Positions 46,201 through 61,200 of a stretch of 64,000 nt of DNA are shown here, piece by piece. Numbering within the stretch: position 1 is the stretch's first letter; every line of letters starts with the position of its first letter. The notes under the pieces are model-generated. The model made no database searches. It saw only the letters and a list, made by a program, of their open reading frames with translations, and was not told where the DNA came from. Both the position numbers and the translations under genes were made by a program. This DNA comes from an uncultured Candidatus Melainabacteria bacterium (lineage in GTDB: Bacteria; Cyanobacteriota; Vampirovibrionia; Gastranaerophilales; Gastranaerophilaceae): assembly GCA_947525005.1 (NCBI GenBank), contig CANNUY010000006.1, positions 32,863-96,862 on the forward strand, in the 5' to 3' direction.

Positions 46201-49200
46201 ATTGAGTGGTGAAAAGGTCTATTATTATAACGGGATTAGAAATTCATATAATTTAAGTACAAACGGAAAAGATTTAATATTTTCATTTATATCATCTGAA
46301 TATGAAAAAGAAGCGAACGGTATTATTTCTAACATTTCTAGAGTTAGTGAAAGCATCTTAAAAAACAATAATTCTGTTTATACTTTGACAGAGGTGACAT
46401 CAAGTACAACAGTTCAAGATGATGCTGTAACCGTAAGTATTAATAATAAGACATATTATTATATACCAAATACTACAGGTGTATTAACACAAAAAGATTA
46501 TCAAAGATTGGCTAGCACAGGTCACGTTGCTTTAAAAGAATTAACAGCATCAGATGGAGCTATTTATAAAGTTGGTGACAAATATTATGGTTATGATGTT
46601 GATAAATTGCCTCAAAGTGCATATACTTTGACACCTACAACAGTTTTAGGGGATGATGTAATCACAAAATATGAATATGACAAAAACACAAATAAATTAT
46701 CTCCAAAATATTACCAAATAGTGCTTAACCCAGAAAAGACTTATGCAAATATTTATACTTCAGCTATAACCAATACAGAAACTATTACAGTAAAAGATGC
46801 TATATTTAAAAATATCACATCAAATTCAGCTCTTGTTTATAATGATCAAAGTAGAATGTATGATTTGAATGCTGATTTTATATCAAATAAAATATCAACA
46901 AGTGGCACTGTTCATGGTGGATTAATTGACAATACAGGTGAATTTATGTCTTCTACAATAGGCGATATAACCGGAAATTTTATATCAAACACTGTGACTA
47001 TAACTTCAAATTTAGATGGCGGGGGATTAATAGGGAATACTGGTATTGACACAAAGTCTACAATAGGCGATATAACCGGAGATTTTATATCAAATATTGT
47101 AACTCTAAAAGGTTCTGTATATGGTGGTGGTTTGATAGGTAGTTACAACAGTCCTGATTCTGATTATAGCTCTAGTGCTATAATAGGAGATATAACAGGG
47201 GATTTTATATTAAATACTGTAACTCTAAAAGGTTCTGTATATGGAGGTGGCTTAATCGGTAGTTATGTCAATTATGGTTCTGGACTGGCTTCTTCTAGCA
47301 TTGGAGATATCAATTCTAATTTTTATAAAAATAGTATCAAACTGGATGGCTACTATTTATTAGCAGGTGTTATATGTAACTATGTTCATGAAGATGACAA
47401 AACATCTACAATAGAAAGTATATCTGGGGAATTTATAAATAATAGTGTAATAAAAGAATCAGGTTCTGCTACAGTTTATGCTGGTGTAATCTATAATAAC
47501 GATTCTATACATGATATAACAAATTCAACTTTTATAGACAATTATGTAAAAATAGCTAGTGGGGAAGCATACGCATCAGTTATCTATACAACAAAAAGTT
47601 TAGAAATAAAAGCAGATAACGGAACAACAATATTTAGTGGTAACTATTCTCAAATAGGAGATGGCGAAAAGAACTATAACGCAGTTTATGTGGATTCAGA
47701 TTCAGCTATGTTAATACTTGAAGCTACTCATAATGGTGTTATTACTTTTGATGATAATATAACCGGTAAATCAGGATACTCTTTGCTTATTAAAGGTGAT
47801 AGTTCATCTACTGTAAATCTTCATAACACAATATCTAATGCAAATTTGATTGTATCAAATGTTGGCAAGGTAGACTTCGCTGATAATGTTGCAAGAGAGT
47901 ATAATCTTGTTTCAATGCTCTCTTATGAAAATACAAACTACACAATTGATATAGATTTAACAAATAATACATCTGACACATTTGTTGTCGGAAATAATTC
48001 TACAGGTAAAATTACTCTTGATGATTTGAATTTCATTGGTGGAGATTGGAGTGATTTTGTTAATAAATCTAGAACAATTCAAATAATAAATGCATCTGAT
48101 AACAATTTACAATTAGCTATTTCTGAAAAATTGCAAGCAGAATTTGATAATTATTCAAACACATTTACAAAAACTGGAAAAGATATTGTATCTTCAACAA
48201 TTAGTTCTGATAAGGTTTTTTATAATTACGATAACGCAACAATGAAAAAAGCTGTTAAAATAGGTTCAACAATTACTAAAAATGATAGTTTACAGGTCAT
48301 CAATGAATATGTTTCAGGAGCAAGAACACAACTTGATACATTAGCTGAACTTTTACAACTAGAAACATCTGATGAACGGAATTTCAATGTTGTATCTGAT
48401 TATACAGCAATTTCAGACTTAGGTACTGCAACAGCAGGAACAATAAATATTAATGGTAATAATCATAGTATTGATTTGAATTCAAATAATGGGATTAAAT
48501 TAGCCAATAAAACTGTTTTGAATTTTAATGATGTAACAGTTGGAGGAAGTACTACACTTGTTTCTGCAACAACTTCTGATGCAACTATTGGTTTAAATAA
48601 CGTAACCTTGAATGGTAATATATCAGGTGCAGGTAATAATGTAGCAATTTCCGGTAATACAAAATTAAATGGTGTATTTACAAACACAAATACAACATTC
48701 TCAAATGGTACATTAAGCTTTAACGAAAACACTTTTGCAGATAACAACAATACCTTGAATGTAACAGGTGGTAATATCGATCTAGCAGATGGCGTAACAA
48801 CTAATTATGTTATCAATTCTTTAACCTCATCAGAAAATGCGAATTATTCTATTGATGTTATCTTTAATAGTTCAACAGGTGTTGCAGATACTATATTGGC
48901 ATCATCAAGTTCAAGTGGTGTAATAACAATTGATAATATTAATTTCATCGGAAATATTACACAAGATATGACAATTAATATTCTTGCTACAACAAATGAT
49001 TCTTTGAGCATTAAATTAGCAGAAATATTAAATGGTGAAAAAGTTTTGAACAGTAATGGATATAAAAATTTATTTACTATGAATTCAGACGGTAAAAATT
49101 TAATATTTACATTTATATCATATGAAGAATTAAAAGTAGATGAAACAATTTCAAATATCTTTTATGCAAGTACTAGAGTTTTAACAAGTGATAAAAATGT

Positions 49201-52200
49201 TTATACCTTAACCGTAGTAACATCAAGTACAGCAGTTCCAGATAACGCTGTAACAGTAAGAATCAATGGTACAAAATATTATTATATACCAGATACAACA
49301 GACAAATTATCCTTAAACGATTATCAGCATTTAGCTAGCACAGGTAACATTGCTCTAAAAGAATTAACCTCATCAGATGGTGCTATTTATAAAATTGGTG
49401 ACAAATATTATGGTTATGATATTGATAAGTTGCCACAAAGTGCGTATACTTTAACAGAAGTGTCATCTAGTGGTAACGGTATCATAACAAAATATGAGTA
49501 TAACAAAACTACAAACACCTTAACTCCAAAGTATTATAAATTAAATCTTAAAGATACAGAATATGGAACAGGTGGAAAATCTCAAACTATAACAATAAAT
49601 ATTTTAGATAAATATATTCCTATTACAGTAAAATACGATGATAATACAACAAAAACTTATACTAATGTTTATGATTCACCAATAACTAATAGTTCAACTA
49701 TAACAATAGCAGATGCTATATTTAAAAATATCCAAACAAGTTCTGCTCTTGTTATTAATAATAATAAAGGGAAAATTACAAGTTTGACTGCTGATTTTAT
49801 GTCAAATAAAGTTACTATAAGTAGCAATATATCTGGTGGTGGTTTAATTAACAATAACGCTTATGGTTATACTACTACTATAGGTAATCTATCTGGGAAT
49901 TTTCTATCAAATACAATATCTACTAATTATTCATTATTTGGTGGTGGGTTAATAGGTAATTATTCTTATAATTATTCTTCTACTACAATAGGAAATATAA
50001 CCGGTGATTTCATATCAAATAATGTGACTGGAAATTACGTATATGGTGCAGGCTTAATTGGGGATTATTCTTATAAGCTTTCATCTACTACAATAGGAAA
50101 TATAACCGGTAATTTCATATCAAATAATGTGACTGGGAATTATGTATATGGTGCAGGCTTAATTGGGAATTATACGGAGGCCTCTACTTATAATATTGGC
50201 GATATAACTGGTAATTTTATATCAAATACGGTAACAGTAAATAACACTTTATATGGTGGCGGATTAATCGGTAAATTTACTCATGATTCTCAAACTTCTA
50301 ATATTGGCGATATAACTAGTAATTTTATATCAAATACGGTAACAGTAAATAACACTTTATATGGTGGCGGATTAATCGGTAATACCAGTCAGATAGGGGA
50401 TTCTAAAATAAGTGATATAACTGGTAATTTTATATCAAACACTGTATCAGTAAATAGCACTTTATCTGGTGGCGGTTTGATTGGTATTTATTCTAATGAT
50501 TCTACTAATGGTGCACATTCAATAGGTAATATAACTGGCGATTTCATATCAAATAATATTACTCTAAACAATATTAAACATGGTGCAGGCTTAATTGGGA
50601 ATTATACGGAGGCCTCTACTTATAATATTGGCGATATAACTGGTGATTTTATATCAAATAATGTAAAAGTAAAAAGCACCTTAATTGGAGCAGGCTTGAT
50701 TTATATTTACAAAGGTTCAATAAATAATATCCCTGGTGATTTTATAAACAACACAGTAACGATATATGGTGATTTAAATGGTGGTGGTTTAATAAGCACT
50801 TATGGTATAGATGTATACGTCCACAAAATAAAAGATATAACTGGCGATTTTATATCAAATACTATAACATTCACTGGAGATTGCGTAAGTGGTGGAGGGT
50901 TAATTGCTAATCTTTCTAATAATATAAAGAATATAAAATCTAATTTCATCAATAACACAATTAAATTAACATCTACTTCAAACCAAGAAATAGAATCTGG
51001 TTTGATAAGTAGTACAAGCGGGGGGATAATAGAAAATATTTCTGGTAATTTCGAAAATAATAGTGTTATAAAGAATTCAGGTTCGGCAACTATATATACT
51101 GGGGGGATCTATATTTCTGATAATGGAACTAGTAGTATTTCAAATTCAACTTTTAAAAACAACTATGTAAAAATTGCATCAGGAACAGTTAATGCATCTG
51201 TAATATATGTAGACAGTGGGTTATCAATAAATGCAGATAACGGAACAACATTGTTCAGTGGAAACTATACTCAAGTTGGTAATGGAGAAAAAAATTATAA
51301 CGCAATCTATGTTAACTCTACTTCTGCTAGATTGAGCCTAAATGCTACAAATAATGGTGTTATCCAGTTAGAAGATAATATTGTTAGTACGACTCATGAA
51401 GTAAGTTACGGCTATGATATTCTAAAAATTACAGGGGATTCAACTGGGGTTCTTAATCTGTATGGTGATATTAAAAATCTCAATTTTACAACTGATAATA
51501 TTACTATTAATACAGCAAATAATAATATCAAAGAATATAATTTCAAAAGGTTGACATCTGATGCTAGTACAAAATATTCAATAGATATCAATTTAACAAA
51601 CAATTCTTCAGATAAGTTTATTCTTGGAAATTCTTCTACAGGTAAAATTACTCTTGATGATTTGAATGTTATTAGTGGAGATTGGAATGATTTTGTTAAT
51701 AAATCTAGAACAATTCAAATAATAAAAGCCACTGATGACAGTATACAATTAGCTATTTCTGAAAAATTGCAAGCAGAATTTGATAATTATACAACAGCTA
51801 CTACAAAAACTGAAAAAGATACCGTATCAGCAAACATAAATTCTGATGATATTTTATACAAAAAAGAAATAACAACTAGTAAGTTAATTGGTTTAGGCAA
51901 AACGAATACAACAAATGATAGTTTACAAACTAAATATGAAGTGACAGAAAAACAAACTCAACTTGATACATTAGCTGAACTTTCAAATTTAGAAACATCA
52001 GAAGAACGTAACTTCAACTTTGTAGACAGATCAACTTATACATTGACTGCTGATTTGGGTACTACAAGTGCAGGTACTTTAAATATCAACGGTATGTCAC
52101 AAAGGCCTTTAGCTAGAAGAGCAATCTTTAGAGCTCCAAGTTCAAACTCTATGTCAAAAATCGACCTAGCAGGCAAACGTGGGTTCACAATCGAAGCTGG

Positions 52201-55200
52201 TACAACCTTGAATATAACTGATACAGAAATTGCAAACGGTGTAGCTTCTGATAAAGGTGCTGCTATTTACAATAATGGTGGAACTATGAACACAATCACA
52301 GGCAAGTTTACAAACAACTCTGTGACAAACGCAACATCAGATGTCTATGGTGGTGCAATCTATAGTTCAGGCACAATCGGCACTATTACAGCTGATTTTG
52401 AAAACAACTCTGCAACATCAGAAGGTGGAAACAGTTATGGTGGCACAATCTATAATAGTGGCACAATAACTACAATTAATGGCACTTTTACAAACAACTC
52501 TACAACATCAAATGTTGTTAGAGGTGGCTTGATTTATAATGAAGGTACAATCACTACAATAAGTGGAACTTTTGATTCTAACAAGCCTGTTGCAACGAAC
52601 GGTAATTTATTAGGTGGCATAATAGCAAACTATAAGACTATAAATAACATTGAGGGGACATTTACAAACAATATTATTTCTTCCATTACTTATGGTGGAA
52701 TTATTTTCAATCATACCAATAAAACTATAGATAAAATGAATGCTACAGTTAACAATAACAATATAAGCTCTAACACAGTAATAAACGGTGGTATTCTTCA
52801 AAACCAAGGCACTATTGATACAATTGACGGTAGTTATGAAGACAATACTATGTCTTCTGTTGAAAGAATTCAAGGAGCTATAATAAATACATTAGGAAGT
52901 GTTACAAATATTAAGGGTACATATAGAAGAAACTCAATCACTTCCAAAACTATTGTTGGTTCTATTATTGCTAATGCAGGAAATATTAACAATATAGAAG
53001 CTACCTTTGAAAATAACACATCAGAAGCTACTGGTGGCATTATTAGTGGTGGGATTATTTTTAATAGTACCAATAAAAATATAGATAAAATAAACGCTAC
53101 TGTTAAAGACAATCATATAAGTTCTTCTGTAGGAATAAATGGTGGTATTCTTCTAAATCAAGGTACTATTGGCACAATTGACGGTAATTATGAAAAGAAT
53201 ATCATATCTGGTGTTGAAAGAGTACAAGGAGGAATTATTTCTCTAATTAATAGTAAAATTACAAATATAAAAGGTGTCTATAAAGATAATTCAGCAACAT
53301 CAACAATTGTTACTGGAGGAATTATCTATAACTCAGGAACAATAGATAATATTGAAGCTACTTTTGAAAACAACACCTCTGAATCTACAGGTGATAATGC
53401 TTGGGGTGGAGTTATATTTAATGGAACCGGAAAAACAATTGGCACAATAAATTCAACCTTTAAAAACAACTCACTAAATACTTCTAAAACAGCTTTCGGT
53501 GGTGTAATTCAAAATCAAGGAACTATAACATCAATAACTGGTTCTTTTGAGGGCAATTCTACGTATCAAGGTGGCGCAATTAATAACAGTACAAATGGTC
53601 TAATAACAACTATCAATGCAGATTTTATTGGTAATTCAGCAAATGTTGGTACTGCGATTAGTAATTTGGGTAGAATTGACAGTATTGCTGGTAATTTCAC
53701 AAATAATATTGGCGCAACTGTAATTTATAATACTGGCACAATCGGTGATATCACAGCTGATTTTACGGGTAATTATTCATTAAAAGATGAAGTAGGTGGT
53801 TCTTGTTTGTCATCATTTAATGGTAATGTTGGAAATATCACGGGTAATTTCACCGGAAACTATCAAGATTTTTCAAGTAATGCAGATTCTGAAACTTGGG
53901 GTGGAATCTTATATTTTAGAGCAGGTGATACATCAGGAGTTGAAAACCCAACAGAAACAACAATTTATACAATTGGTAAAATAAGTGGTGAGTTTACGGG
54001 TAACTATACACTTGCAGGAACAATTAATGGTTCTGGATTACACTTTAGAGCTGTTAATTCGACTGTATTCCAAACTGTTGCAGAGGGTGTTGATGGAACA
54101 TTTACTGGTAACTATGGGGTTGCGTCAAAAGGCGCTGCAAAAGGTGGCGTATTGTTCAATGAAGCATCTGCGACATATTCAACTGTAAAGACTATTACAG
54201 GTACTTATAAAAACAACTATTTATCAGGCAAAACTAGTGCTTTGGGTGGAGTTTTGTTTAATAATAGTGCTAATACTACCTCTCACGCAATTATTACAAA
54301 GTTGACAGGTACATTTACTGATAACTATGTTACATCTGAGGGTTCAGCATATGGTGGTGTTATTTATAACACAGGTACAATGGAAGATGTATCTGGAACT
54401 TATAAAAACAACTATGCCGTTTCAACGGGTGGAACTGCATTAGGTGGTGCTATTTATACAAAAACTGATATGACAATTACATCTGGTGAAAATGGAACAA
54501 CCTTCTCTGGCAACTATGTTTCAACTGATGGTGGAACGACAAAAGATTATCAAGCTATTTATGTTGCAGATGCAAGTAAAACATTAACTTTAAACTCAAC
54601 AAATAATGGCTCAATTACTTTTGATGATAGTATAACAGGTGAATCAGGATATACTTTGAATATCACTGGTGATAGCTCATCAATCGTAAATCTTCATAAT
54701 ACAATATCTAATGCGAATTTAACTATATCAAATATTGGAAGAGTTGATTTTGTTGATAATACAACAAGAACATACAATCTTGTTTCAATGACATCAGATG
54801 CTAGTACAAAATACGGTATTGATGTTGATTTAACAAACGCTTTAGCTGACAAATTTGTAGTAACAGCAGACTCAACAGGTGTATTGACAATAAAAGATAT
54901 CAATATTCTAGGAACTGCGACAGAAACCAAAACTTTCCAAATTTTGAGTTTGACTAATGGTTCAACACTTCAACTAGCTTTAGGCGACAATATCCAAATC
55001 GGTGGATTAAGAGAGTTAACAACAAACACTGTTCTAAACACAGACAAATTTGGCGAACTTGAAGGTTGGCAATTAACTACTACAACAACAAATAATGACT
55101 CTTTAAAATGGATTCCAGGTGGCAGGATTTACGACACATTAGTTCTTATAAACCAAAAAGAAACCTCTGAAGAACGCAATTTCAACTTTGTAGACACAGC

Positions 55201-58200
55201 AACCTACACTTTGTCTGATGACTTAGGTACGACATCAGCTGGCACATTGAATATCAATGGTATAAAAGATGCCGAAGAAAATATGTCTACAATCGACTTT
55301 AATAATAAAAAAGGGTTTGATATAAAAGAAAACACAACCTTGAATTTAACTAATGTTAATTTGACAAATTCAAACGATACTGCAATATATATTTATGAAG
55401 GAAATTTAGGAAATGTCATAGCTAACTTCTCTAATAATAAGCGTGCTATTCATAATACTGGTACAATAACTTCTATCACAGGTAACTTTACGGGTAATTA
55501 TTCAGATTCCGATGGTGGAGCTATTTATAATGATTTTGTGGGTGATGGGAGTAATATAGGTGACATCACAGGTGACTTTACGGGTAACTATGCTGGTAGT
55601 AGTGGTGGTGCTATTTATAATGGCGGTATAACAGGTAACATAAAAGGCACTTTTACAGGTAATTATGCAACTAAAAATGGTGGTGCTATATATAATCAAG
55701 GTGAAATTGGCGATATTTCAGGAAAATTCTCTGAAAATTCAGCAAATGAAGGTAGTATTATTTATAATAGCAATAATATAAGAAATATTAATGCCGATTT
55801 TGAAAACAATATTGGTGGTGTTATTTCTAATGACGGAACTATTAATAATATCTCTGGTAAATTCACAGGCAATCATTCAGAAAATGAGTCTGTAATAAGT
55901 TCAAGCGGTAGTATAAATGATATAACAGCTGATTTTATTAATAATTATGTTGATGGAAGTTCATATGGTGGTAGTTATTCATTAGGTGGAGCTATAAATA
56001 ATATAGATGGTACTATCGGTAATATTACGGGTAATTTTACTGGAAATTACACTAATAGCAATGGTGGTGGAGCAATTGGTAACTTTAGTGGCACTATAGG
56101 TAACATAACAGGTAACTTCTCTAACAACCACGCAACCGGAAATGGTGGTGCAATTAATATTACAAATGGTTCCTTAGGCACTATTAAAGGTGATTTCACT
56201 AACAACTACATAATTTTTAATAATGCAACAGGATACTTACGTGGTCAAGGTGGAGCTATTTATAATGAATCTGGTACATTAGGCACTATTAGTGGCAATT
56301 TTACTAACAATTACGTAATTTGTAACGAGACAGATGAATCGTTACAAGCTCAAGGTGGTGCTATTTATACAAGCTCTAATATAACCTTTGGAGCTAATGG
56401 TAAGTCTTATGAATTTACTAACAACTATGTATCAAATGATGGTGGAACAACAAAAGATTATAACGCTATTTACGTAGCTAATTCATCTTCTAACATCACT
56501 TTTGATTTAAAGAATGGTGGTTCATATACAATGAACGACAATATTAATGGCGATACAGGTTATGGAGTTATCCTTAAAGGTGACGGCACAGAAACTGCGT
56601 TCATTTTGAATAATGACATCAAAAACGGAGCTAATTTAACAGTTGATAATACAACCTTAAATCTTGCAAACAATACAATTAACAATCGTTCATTCGGTTC
56701 AATCACTGCCCAAAACGGTGCTAAATTGGATATCGATATTGATTTAGACAAAGGACTTGTGGATTCAATTTCTGCGACATCTGATTCTACAGGGGTTATA
56801 ACAATTGCTTCATTAAATGTAATTGGTACTAAATCGAATGTAAATCAAGTTTATCAAGTGCTTAAACTTACTTCAAATTCTACGTTACAGTTAGCGTTGA
56901 CAGATAACGTTAGTGTTGAAGATGCTTTAGCAAAACTTACAAACACAGTAAAAAATACTGATATCTTTGTACAAAAAGCAGGTTTGGAACTTACAACTAC
57001 AAATACAAATAATGATTCATTGAAATATCATATTGCAAAAACTTATGACACTTTGGTATTGATTAACCAAAAAGAAACCTCAGAAGAACGTAACTTTAAC
57101 TTTGTTAATTCTTCAAATTATATACTAACCGAAGATTTAGGTAGAACTTCTGATGGCACATTGAATATCAATGGATTGGAAACTGGTTCAATAATTGATT
57201 TAAACAGAAATAACGGATTCACTGTTGGTGAAAATACAACATTGAATTTTAGGAATATTTCTATAATTGGTGCAAAAGAAACTGATGGTTCAATAATTAA
57301 TGCTGAAACAGGAGCTGTCATAAACCTTGAAAATGTTATATTGAATTCAAAGGGTGTTAGAATTGTTAATGCTGGTGAAATGAATTTCTTAGGTGATAGC
57401 ACTTTAAAAACATCTGTTTCAGGTGATGGTTCAATGACTATCAGCAATAACTTAACAAACATAGAAACAATCACTCAAAATAGTATAACTGTCAATACAG
57501 ATAGTGATTTGATAAACAAAGGCACAGTTAATGTTTCTAATACCATTTCTAACTTGGGTGTAATTACAAACAATGGAGAATTTTCTATTGCAGGGAATAA
57601 CAGTCTAGGTTCAGTACAAGGTAACGGTATACTTAATATCAATGGTAAAATAACAGCAGAAAAATCGGTTACTCAAGGAACTATAAATGTTAATAATGAT
57701 GCAAAATTAACAAACTCTGCAGGTATTACAGCAAATGTAGTTAATAACTCTACATTTGAAAATAATGCTTTATTAACAGGAACTTTGACAAATACAGATA
57801 ATGCAACTTCAAACGCTTCTAACCTAAATGGAAATGTTGTAAACACAGGTGATTTAGCATTAACAGGTGGTGACTTTGGAGTACATTCAATTACTGGAAA
57901 CGGTAATTTAAACCTTTCAAATAATGTAAAATCAGCTGGTTCAATTATACAAAACAATATGAACTTTGCTGATAATAGCAGTTTTACAAATAATGGTAGC
58001 GCTACAATTGATACAGTATCAGTTGTAAAAGGTGCTACTTTAATAAACAACGGTTCATTCACTGTTGGCAACACTTTAACAAACAACGGTACAATCCAGA
58101 ACAAAATCACAGGTATAATGTACATCAACAACTACGTGTCAGAAGAAGTACAAGCTGACGGCACACGTGGTGTACTAGAAAATGAAGGTGTCTTAAAAAT

Positions 58201-61200
58201 AGAATCTTCATCAGTAAATGCAGATATACGAAATTCAAGTAACATCTCTGTAAAAGGTGATAGTAAACTAGACACCATCTCTGGTGCTGGTACAATCAAT
58301 GTTGAAGGCACGTTAACAGTATTTGGAAGCGTAACACAAACAACAATTTCAGTTACTGAAGATTCAAAACTTGTAAACAACGCAAACTCAGGTATTACAG
58401 CTAACGTAATAAATAAGTCAACATTTGAAAACAACGAACTATTAACAGGTAACTTAACAAACTCAGGAAGTACAACTTCAAGTGCAACAAATCTTGCAGG
58501 TAATGTTATAAACTCAAACAACTTGAACTTCACTGGTGGTACATACGGCAATTACTTCATCACGGGTTCTGGTACAACAACTATTGTTGATAATACAGAA
58601 AACGCTGGTACAATCATCCAAAATAATATAACTATCAATTCTGATAAAACATATACAAACACTAATTCAACAACCGTTAATGAAACCTTGACAAATAATG
58701 GTACAATCAAAAACGATGGTACATTCACTGTAAATGCAGATAACACATTAGGAGCATTCACAGGTAATGGTGTATTGAATTTAAACAATAATATTGCTGT
58801 TACAGCTGATACTTCTGTAGAGCAAGGCATAATCAATGTATCAAAAGGTTCAACACTTACAAACAACGATGAGATAACTGTATCAAGTATGTTTGCAAAT
58901 CAAGGAACATTTACAAATAATACAAATGCAGAAATTGTTGGTACAGTAATAAACTCATCTGTATTTAATAATGATGGTGTTCTACTCGGAAGTTTAGCAA
59001 ACAACAAGGGAGCAACTACAACTACATCAGCATCAGGATTGGTAGGCGATGTTGTAAACAATGGATTGTTATTACTAACAGGAGGAAACTTCTCTACTCC
59101 AACAACAGCTTTGTTTGATACAAGAAGTTTGCCTGAAACACACTCAATCACAGGTAGTGGTACAATCGAAATCAAAGAAGACGTGACAAATTCAGGTGTT
59201 ATCAATCAAGCAGGTTTGGTAATTTATTCTGAAAAAACATATACAAACGAAAATGAAACAATTATATCTGAAACATTAACAAATAATGGTTCTATTACAA
59301 ACAATGGTTCATTTAAAGTTAAGGGAACAAATTCTTTGGGTAATATCTCAGGAACAGGCACATTGAATACAGATGGTACAATAACTGTAGACAAAAATAT
59401 TGTTCAAAATTCTATTATAAATACAGGTGAATTAAAATTTGCAGACCAAGAAAAAACAATAACTGCAACAGTAAACAATGAATCAAAAGGAACTATAACT
59501 GCCATTGGTTCAAATATTATTGGTAATATCAATAATGCAGGTAGATTAAACTTCTCTGGAACTACTCAATCAAATATAACTAACTATAATGGAGTATCAG
59601 GGGTTATTAATTTAGATGGTAATTTGACTGTAAAACATTCTATAACATCTAATACATTGAACTTAAATAATGGAACAACCTTAACATTAGAAGGTTCAGG
59701 TTTATTGAATTTAACTGGGTTAAATGCAGAAGGTGGAAGTTTAAACGCTCAAAATGGACATATAGACACTATTAATTTGGGTAATCTTGTATTAAATAGC
59801 AATATGAATGTAGTAATTGATACTGCTCTTGCAGAAACTCCTGAATCTGATAGATTCGTTGCATCTACGGTTGAGGATAACGGTTATCACCTTGTAATTA
59901 ATGAAATTAAGATTATCTCAGACAGAATAAATGATAACAATGAATATTTAATAAATGTTGCTAATGAAGTCTTAAAAGATTACGTTAAACTTAAAAATAA
60001 TGGTTTCATTAAAGTTAACGGCTTAAATGAAGACGTAAGTTACTTAGTTAGTTATAAAAAAGAAACTGGCGATTTGTCATTCTCATTAGGGAACTTGTAT
60101 TCAGCTGTTCACTTAAATAAAGATGATAGAAGTTACACACTTGGTGTTGATGAGAATGTCGTAACAGATTTAGGAACTATGGCTACATATAATTCTACTT
60201 TGACAATCAATGGTCAAAATCACAATATCATTGGTAATAATTTTGAAGGTAATAATTTTGAAGGTATCACTATTAGAGAAGGTCAAACTCTCAACGTAAA
60301 TGATGTAAAATCTTTCAATGGATTCACTACAGCCTTAATAAACAAAGGCACATTGAATATTAAAGATACTAACTTTACTAATAATAACGAAAATGATATT
60401 GCAAACGATGGCACTTTGAACTTTACAGGTAACAACAGTCTAAATAAAGTAGCAGGAGCAGGTTCTACAAATATTAATTCTGGTTCTACAACAGTTAACA
60501 CAAGCTTCAGTCAAGCTAGTTTGACTATCAATTCTGATGCTGAATTTATAACAAACGGCACAGCTACTATTAATTCAATTAATAACAGTGGCAAATTTTT
60601 GAATAATGGCATTGTAACAATATTTGGCGGTCAATCAACAGGTAACTTTACAAACATAGGCTCATTAGAAATTAAGGCTAATGACGTTGATTCGACTTTC
60701 AATGGTGATATAATCGCAGGTAAAACTGAAGACAATTCAATCCCATCAGTTAAGTTTACTGCATCAAACGATAAAACTTTAACAATTAGTTCAAGCCTTA
60801 GATTAAGCGAAGATTTAACATTTGATATTGCAATTAATGACACAACAAACCAAGGTACAGTTAAAATTGCAAACGATTTAACTCCAGTAAGTGCTGATGG
60901 AGAACAATATGTACTAAATAGTTTTACTGCAAACGGTGGTACATTAGATGTTAAAAACGGCTCTATATCAAATATTTATACAAACAAATTAACCATCAGT
61001 AATAATACAAATTACGTATTTGACCTTATCAAAAACGCTGATGGCAAATACAAATATGACAAGATTTGGACTAATAGAGCTAGAGAAAATGCTGGTACTG
61101 GTAAACTTGTATTAAGCAAAGAAAACTTTACTGATGATTTCATAAACTCTTTAGAAGGAGCAATAAAACTCAAATTGATGTACATACGAACATCAACAGA

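Noticed and set aside
49800..50750. Tandem repeats that could be taken for a CRISPR-like array
   Set aside because: Units are 115-130 bases, in frame and coding, with no short constant repeat plus unique spacers and no cas genes.
53796..54188. Two plus-strand frames of 62 and 67 codons inside the giant gene
   Set aside because: They lie in another frame of a continuous reading frame that codes well through the same bases.
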